Of a DNA stretch of 6,110 nt, positions 1 through 3,812 are shown one piece after another; within the stretch, counting starts at the first letter, position 1; every line of letters starts with the position of its first letter. The notes below the pieces were generated by a model. The model was given only the letters and a program-made list of their open reading frames with translations. It was not told where the DNA came from and made no database searches. Both the position numbers and the translations under genes were made by a program. The stretch spans positions 1-6,110 of the forward strand of contig JAGVZX010000060.1 of assembly GCA_018302185.1 (NCBI GenBank), written 5' to 3'. Origin of the DNA: Candidatus Woesearchaeota archaeon. Lineage in GTDB: Archaea; Nanobdellota; Nanobdellia; Woesearchaeales; UBA10200.

Positions 1-1968
1 CTGACTCAGCTCAAGTATACTTTTGGAGACACTAATGTATATGGATGCTGGTACTCTACAGACAATGGTGCAACTAATTCCTCTGTCCAGGATTGCATAA
101 ATTTTACAGGACTGTCAAGCAGCGAAGGATCTAACACGTGGGTAGCTTATATAAAAGACAATGCAAATAAGCAGAATTTCAGCAGTATTCCCTTTACACA
201 AGATACAGTTATCCCTTACCTTATCTATGGAAGCTCTTCGACAGCAGCAGGAACCCTGCCAACTGATTATATTTATGTTACCGTAAGCGTCTCAGACACA
301 AACCTAAATTACACAACGATACAGCTTTATAATTCAACTGGACTTGTCAATTCAACAAACTCTACAAATTCTTCAATAGGATCTTTATCGATCAACTTTA
401 CAAGCTTGCCTGAAGGAATTTATTATACAAATGCAACTGCAACTGATCTTGCTGGAAACGCAAACAATACAGTTACAAGGTCACACACTTATTATATTGA
501 CCCAGTGATCTCTTTTGCTTCTGGTACAACTTCATCTGCAAATCTTTCACAGTCATCAATAACTGCAAGGATAAGCTCAACTGATTCAAATCCTGCTAAC
601 ATCACTGTGTTTATTTACAACACAACATCTTTGTATAACAGGTCAACAGGAAGCGGAACATCATATACTGTAACATTCTCTAACCTGCAAGACGGAACCT
701 ATTACATCAATGCAACTGCAAATGACACATATGGAAACAGCAACAGCACAACAACACGCCTTATAGTGCTCGATACTGCTGCGCCTACATTTGCAGGAAT
801 CTCTCCAGCTAACGGCTTAAACACAACTTCTTCGAGCATGAATTTTACGTTTAATGCAACTGATGCAATTGCAACATCACTTAACTGCTCGCTTTATGTG
901 CACAACAGCATATTGTTTGTTGAAAGAGCCAGCAATTCATCTGTAGTTTCCAAGTTCAATGCAACATTTAATTTTTCAAATCTTCAAAACAGGACACAGC
1001 AATGGGTTGTGAACTGCACAGATTATGCGGGAAACATAGGAACTTCCGTTGCTAGAAATATTACAGTTGATCAGGCACCGCCAGTAATCAGTTTGACCAG
1101 CCCATTAAACGGAAGCGCAATAGGGTATGTAGTATATGTTTCAACTGAGATTTCTGATGCAGTTCTTGGAGTGCAGAATGCAAGATATGAATTCCTTAAC
1201 CTTTCAAATTTATCTGTCGTACTTGCAAACGGCTCGCTTTCATCATCTAGTAATTGGGATGCAACATGGAACACATCTTCTTTAGGAAATGTGCAATTTG
1301 GAGTAATGCTCAGTATTTCTGCAAATGACTCATTGGGAAACACTGCAAGAACTAACGTAACTTTCACTCTTGATAATGTAAATCCAAGCATCCAGCTTAT
1401 TGTCCCTTCGCCATCAGGTGAATTTAGGAATAAAAACTTTTCCCTGAATGTCGTGGTGCAGGATTTCACTTTGAACAGAACTTATTTTAACATCTCTTCA
1501 ACAAGTTCATCTACGACTTTAATACAGACAAATTCATCTTCCTGGGCAAGCAACACAAATTACCATAACTGGACAGATCTTATTAATTTTAACAATTACT
1601 CAGATGGAAATCATACTTTAAATGTGTTTGCAGGAGATGCCGCAGCAAACACAAGAAACACCACAACTTGGTTTATCATCGACAGGGTGCAGCCATCTGT
1701 AACTTTGTTAAGCCCGAATAATAACGTCAAGACAAATTCGACAAGTGTCTATTTCAACTGGTCAGTTACTGATAATATTGACATAACACTTGTCTGCAAT
1801 CTATCTATCAATAACGCTATATTCCAAAGAGATGTTTCTGTTTCAAACAATACGCAGGCAGCTATCCTAGTTGATGGATTAAGCTGGGCAGATTATTATT
1901 GGAATGTCTCATGCCAGGATGATGCAGGCAACACAAATGACCCAAGCACTCGACAGTTCATCCCATCA
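1..1968 (+). repeat. Array of about seven Ig-like repeats within the first surface protein
   Basis: These are protein-level repeats, diverged in DNA. Each starts near a D-x-x-x-P junction (DTVIP, YIDPV, DTAAP, DQAPP, DNVNP, DRVQP) followed by a beta strand, often of the form V-x-L-x-S-P-x-N. Most end with N-A/C-T-x-D-x-x-G-N and a short T-R or N-T strand. The second and third repeats are closest to each other, sharing L-x-(D/E)-G-x-Y-Y-x-N-A-T-A-x-D. The first is cut by the window edge. The fold is assigned from the pattern, not from a profile search. Confidence 0.75.
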
Positions 1969-3228
1969 TTTATAGATTATGACGGCGATGATGTCCATGA
2001 ATCACAGGATAAATTATTTGGGAATCTTTCACACGTCACCTCAAGCGGATTTAGTGTGTTGAACATTACAGTTGGTAATAGCACAAACCTTACTACATTC
2101 ACAGATGTGAAAGAAATAACAGTAAGAGAGGGCAGTACTCCAGTCATTAATTTTACACACAATTTCAGCGCAGGAGCTTTGGATCTAAGGAAAGTTAAAG
2201 TAGTGCTCACATCAAATTCAGTTGTCGTAAACCTCTCTGGTCAGCTGCAGGAAGACTTTAACAAAAGCCTGCTCATCACTGACAGCAGCTTCACTACACT
2301 CTGTGTAAAAGATGCAGAGATAGGCTCTGTTGATGAGATAAGTTCTGGCTGCGATGGAGCAAATGAGACAAGCTTTACAACATGCTTAGGAGGAAGCGCA
2401 ACTCTCAATGGAATAACTTGCGTTGACCAGGGCACGACCATTGTTGTGAGCAACTTAAGATACTCTGGAATAAAAGGAACCTCATCAAGCGCTGGCACAT
2501 CTCCTGCATCTTCTAGTGGAGGAGCAACAAGCACAAGCGGCATATATATATCTAATCTAAACAAGAATCTGTTTGTAAATTTCAAAGAAGGCAGCCAGTA
2601 CAGGATATACATCAAAGAGAAGTACTATGAATCCAGCATAATAATCCAGACAAGAGACCAGATAACCCTGCATTTAGGCGCAAAAATCATTATCCTAAAA
2701 AAAGGTGAAGTTACAAACCTAGATATTGATGATGATGGGATTTACGATGCAGATGTAAGATTGCATGAGCTAGAAAGTAATATTGCAAAGCTTGAATTCA
2801 ATTCTATCGATAAGAAAGTTGAGATCAAGATAACAAGAGCTCCTGTAGTAAAAAGCATTGATAAGTTACAGATCAATCAGACAAATAAGGCGGAATCGCC
2901 AAACGGCCCAGCTTCATCAAGCGACAACCTGAAGTCAACTGACACAAGCAAGGAGATTAAAGCAAAGGCTGAGCTGCCATTGCAGATAACTATCAGTGAC
3001 AAAAGACAGGCATTCAAAAAATATCTTTTTTATGTACCTATGATCTTTATTATTGCAGTAATGCTCCTTTACATAGAAAAACCCAAGATGAAGGAGAGAT
3101 ACATCCAAAGCAGAAACCACGGATTAAGAAGACATCAGCCAAAAGATGATAAGGAAGAGAAAGAGAGAAAAATAGCTGAAAACTTAGAGAACAGCTTAAG
3201 TAGTTGGTACAAGAGAAATCATAAATAA
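1..3228 (+). CDS. Giant cell-surface protein with Ig-like repeats and a C-terminal membrane anchor (5' partial)
   Basis: The frame is open from base 1 to the TAA at 3226-3228, giving 1075 visible residues; the true start and any signal peptide lie before the window. About seven Ig-like repeats of roughly 90-105 residues span residues 1-656, with boundaries near 69, 168, 262, 361, 462 and 565. Most end in a D-x-x-G-N type motif (TDLAGN, NDTYGN, TDYAGN, NDSLGN, QDDAGN). Two repeats carry Cys pairs placed as Ig disulfides (296/339 and 599/638). An Asp cluster follows (659-664), then a four-Cys module (768, 784, 795, 807), a Ser/Gly/Thr linker (827-847), a beta-rich part with a D-x-D-x-D-G loop (908-918), a hydrophobic helix (1008-1025) and a 50-residue charged tail. 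N-x-S/T sequons are dense. Inferred topology: a glycosylated ectodomain outside, with the tail in the cytoplasm. The role may be adhesion or cell-surface structure; no ligand or catalytic motif is visible. Confidence 0.9.
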   Translation: MTQLKYTFGDTNVYGCWYSTDNGATNSSVQDCINFTGLSSSEGSNTWVAYIKDNANKQNFSSIPFTQDTVIPYLIYGSSSTAAGTLPTDYIYVTVSVSDTNLNYTTIQLYNSTGLVNSTNSTNSSIGSLSINFTSLPEGIYYTNATATDLAGNANNTVTRSHTYYIDPVISFASGTTSSANLSQSSITARISSTDSNPANITVFIYNTTSLYNRSTGSGTSYTVTFSNLQDGTYYINATANDTYGNSNSTTTRLIVLDTAAPTFAGISPANGLNTTSSSMNFTFNATDAIATSLNCSLYVHNSILFVERASNSSVVSKFNATFNFSNLQNRTQQWVVNCTDYAGNIGTSVARNITVDQAPPVISLTSPLNGSAIGYVVYVSTEISDAVLGVQNARYEFLNLSNLSVVLANGSLSSSSNWDATWNTSSLGNVQFGVMLSISANDSLGNTARTNVTFTLDNVNPSIQLIVPSPSGEFRNKNFSLNVVVQDFTLNRTYFNISSTSSSTTLIQTNSSSWASNTNYHNWTDLINFNNYSDGNHTLNVFAGDAAANTRNTTTWFIIDRVQPSVTLLSPNNNVKTNSTSVYFNWSVTDNIDITLVCNLSINNAIFQRDVSVSNNTQAAILVDGLSWADYYWNVSCQDDAGNTNDPSTRQFIPSFIDYDGDDVHESQDKLFGNLSHVTSSGFSVLNITVGNSTNLTTFTDVKEITVREGSTPVINFTHNFSAGALDLRKVKVVLTSNSVVVNLSGQLQEDFNKSLLITDSSFTTLCVKDAEIGSVDEISSGCDGANETSFTTCLGGSATLNGITCVDQGTTIVVSNLRYSGIKGTSSSAGTSPASSSGGATSTSGIYISNLNKNLFVNFKEGSQYRIYIKEKYYESSIIIQTRDQITLHLGAKIIILKKGEVTNLDIDDDGIYDADVRLHELESNIAKLEFNSIDKKVEIKITRAPVVKSIDKLQINQTNKAESPNGPASSSDNLKSTDTSKEIKAKAELPLQITISDKRQAFKKYLFYVPMIFIIAVMLLYIEKPKMKERYIQSRNHGLRRHQPKDDKEEKERKIAENLENSLSSWYKRNHK
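1975..2478 (+). other. Asp cluster plus four-Cys module in the first surface protein
   Basis: Residues 659-664 read DYDGDD, resembling a calcium-binding thrombospondin type 3-like loop at the end of the Ig array. A beta-rich stretch follows, then a compact part with cysteines at 768 (LCVKDAE), 784 (SGCDGANE), 795 (TCLGG) and 807 (ITCVD), which could form two disulfides. I have seen this CVKDAE...C...C...C layout near the C-termini of uncharacterised DPANN surface proteins, but I know of no named family for it. It ends at the low-complexity Ser/Gly/Thr linker (2479-2541). Confidence 0.5.
3022..3075 (+). other. C-terminal transmembrane helix of the first surface protein
   Basis: Eighteen codons encode an uninterrupted hydrophobic segment (residues 1008-1025) starting YLFYVP, preceded by KK and followed by EKPKMKER. 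The last 50 residues are rich in Lys, Arg and Glu, which suits a cytoplasmic tail under the positive-inside rule. A Lys/Ser-rich spacer separates the helix from the folded ectodomain. No clear sorting-enzyme signal such as PGF is seen, so simple membrane anchoring is the best reading. Confidence 0.8.
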
Positions 3229-3255
3229 CTTTCTTTGAGGAATAACAGGTGCATA

Positions 3256-3441
3256 GCAGCTGCCGCCAATTTAGTTGGCATGAATCCAATAACATCACTA
3301 ATGTTGCGACGGGCAAAATCATCTAATTACACATCAGTTAACACAACACGCAATGCTTTTCCATTTTCATGTCTAGTTTCTATGCGTAGAGGAGGAGCAA
3401 CTCATAATATGATCAATACTAATGCCAACTGCGGCAGCTGC
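3256..3441. repeat. GC-rich imperfect inverted repeat; candidate structured RNA or small mobile element
   Basis: The left arm is gcagctgccgc (3256-3266), six extra bases caattt (3267-3272), then agttggcat (3273-3281). The right arm, atgccaact then gcggcagctgc (3422-3441), is the exact reverse complement of the left arm without the six extra bases. This gives 20 base pairs with a 6-base bulge around a 140-base loop. Two further short pairings nest inside: gttgc (3303-3307) with gcaac (3397-3401), and acgca (3348-3352) with tgcgt (3383-3387). It could be a folded RNA, the 3' end processing or termination signal of the upstream gene, or a small inverted-repeat element. I recognise no RNA family. 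Confidence 0.6.
3265..3279. repeat. Small hairpin inside the left arm of the inverted repeat
   Basis: GCCAA (3265-3269) pairs with TTGGC (3275-3279) around a five-base loop. Most of the six bases missing from the right arm lie in this hairpin, so the left arm can fold either on itself or with the distant right arm, but not both fully. Confidence 0.4.
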
Positions 3442-3473
3442 TTCGTAAATATTTATTTTGCACATATATATTT

Positions 3474-3489
3474 CCAAAATCTTTATAAA
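3474..3489 (+). promoter_or_regulatory. Archaeal promoter (BRE-like element plus TATA box) for the regulator operon
   Basis: TTTATAAA at 3482-3489 is a strong archaeal TATA box. It is preceded by ccaaaat (3474-3480), an A-rich stretch in the position of the TFB-recognition element. Archaeal transcription usually starts about 22-27 bases downstream of the box centre, which predicts a start near 3510-3515, just ahead of the regulator gene and within the cluster of palindromic sites. An alternative TATA-like run lies at 3463-3473. Confidence 0.65.
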
Positions 3490-3494
3490 CTATA

Positions 3495-3511
3495 ATGCAT
3501 TAATGCACTAT
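3495..3511. promoter_or_regulatory. Operator copy 1 (contains the perfect palindrome TGCATTAATGCA)
   Basis: The 17 bases ATGCATTAATGCACTAT include a perfect 12-base palindrome at 3496-3507, the usual form of a site for a dimeric winged-helix regulator. It starts only six bases after the TATA box, where a bound protein would block the initiation complex. The same 17 bases recur 25 bases downstream with one change. The ligand is inferred to be the adjacent regulator. Confidence 0.6.
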
Positions 3512-3519
3512 TTAATGCT

Positions 3520-3536
3520 ATGCATCAATGCACTAT
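3520..3536. promoter_or_regulatory. Operator copy 2, touching the regulator start codon
   Basis: ATGCATCAATGCACTAT repeats copy 1 with one difference (C for T at 3526), which breaks the central base of the palindrome (3521-3532). It runs into the ATG at 3535. An extra AATGC half site lies between the copies (3514-3518). Two unequal sites suggest a stronger and a weaker one, as in stepwise autorepression. Confidence 0.55.
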
Positions 3537-3729
3537 GAAAGATAAGAAAGAATCAGTTATAAGATTGCTGAAGAGCAACACAGACGGCTGGACTATTCTC
3601 GAGATAGCTGAAAAGCTAAAAATTTCACGCAACACTGTTCCTGTCATACTCGCAGAGCTGAAAGGCGCAGAGCTTATCAGAGTCAGAGAAGTTGGAAAAG
3701 CAAAATTACACTATTGGAAGGAAAAATGA
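3535..3729 (+). CDS. Small winged-helix DNA-binding regulator, probably autoregulatory
   Basis: It encodes about 64 residues and ends at the TGA at 3727-3729. The fold is read as a winged helix: helix 1 around KKESVIRLLKS, a helix-turn-helix in TILEIAEKLKISRNTV with recognition helix ISRNTVPVILAELKG, and a beta wing in IRVREVGKAKLHYWK. The motif (T/S)-x-x-E-(I/L)-A-x-x-L-x-I-S-R-N-T-V and the wing REVGKAKLYY are typical of archaeal ArsR/MarR-like regulators. There is no sensor domain or ligand pocket, so it would be a minimal dimeric DNA binder. An in-frame ATG at 3520 would add MHQCT, but those codons are operator copy 2, so 3535 is preferred. Neither start has a clear Shine-Dalgarno sequence, consistent with a short leader. 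It overlaps the next gene by ATGA, so the two are likely translated together. Target and signal are unknown. Confidence 0.85.
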   Translation: MKDKKESVIRLLKSNTDGWTILEIAEKLKISRNTVPVILAELKGAELIRVREVGKAKLHYWKEK

Positions 3730-3812
3730 AAGCAAAGAAAGAAATAACCCTATTGTTAGGAATTATGATCTTATTAGGCATCATAATAAATTTAGTTCCA
3801 ACTGTATTAGCA
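3726..3812 (+). other. Signal peptide of the second surface protein
   Basis: It begins MKAKKE, then has a run of Leu/Ile/Gly/Met from residue 7 to 24, and ends PTVLA. Val at -3 and Ala at -1 fit signal peptidase I. No lipobox Cys and no type IV pilin-like Gly junction are present, so Sec export with cleavage is expected. The good signal peptide directly at the ATGA overlap supports this start. Confidence 0.8.

Larger units (their letters stand above)
3229..3534 (+). other. Intergenic region between the surface protein and the regulator operon
   Basis: No convincing protein is encoded here. From left to right it holds a short T-rich stretch just after the stop codon (3230-3236, a possible weak archaeal terminator), a GC-rich imperfect inverted repeat (3256-3441), AT-rich DNA with a TATA box, and two palindromic sites before the regulator start. 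I see no tRNA, rRNA, C/D box or H/ACA signature and no CRISPR repeats. Confidence 0.7.

Noticed and set aside
406..408. TTG as the start codon of the first surface protein
   Set aside because: The same frame is open back to base 1 and already encodes an Ig-like repeat with CWYS and sequons, so the TTG is an internal Leu codon and the real start lies before the window.
1071..2615. Minus-strand open frames of 77-132 codons opposite the first surface protein
   Set aside because: They lie wholly inside a strongly coding + strand gene with clear domain repeats and show no motifs of their own; shadows of its codon usage.
3230..3236. T-rich stretch after the first gene as a definite terminator
   Set aside because: TTTCTTT is short and interrupted. 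It may help termination but cannot be called with confidence, so it is only mentioned in the intergenic entry.
3222..3325. Open minus-strand stretch containing a plausible-looking peptide (FARRNISDVIGFMPTK)
   Set aside because: It is only about 35 codons, lacks a credible start and partner domain, and overlaps the inverted repeat; at most a remnant, not supportable as a gene.
3256..3441. SRP RNA, RNase P RNA, H/ACA or C/D box RNA in the inverted repeat region
   Set aside because: I find no SRP helix 8 motif, no RNase P core sequences, no ACA after the stem and no paired C and D boxes on either strand; only generic pairing is visible.
3235..3495. Possible 86-codon gene in the intergenic region
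   Set aside because: It needs a TTG start with no ribosome binding site, runs through both arms of the inverted repeat, ends inside the promoter region, and resembles no family I know.
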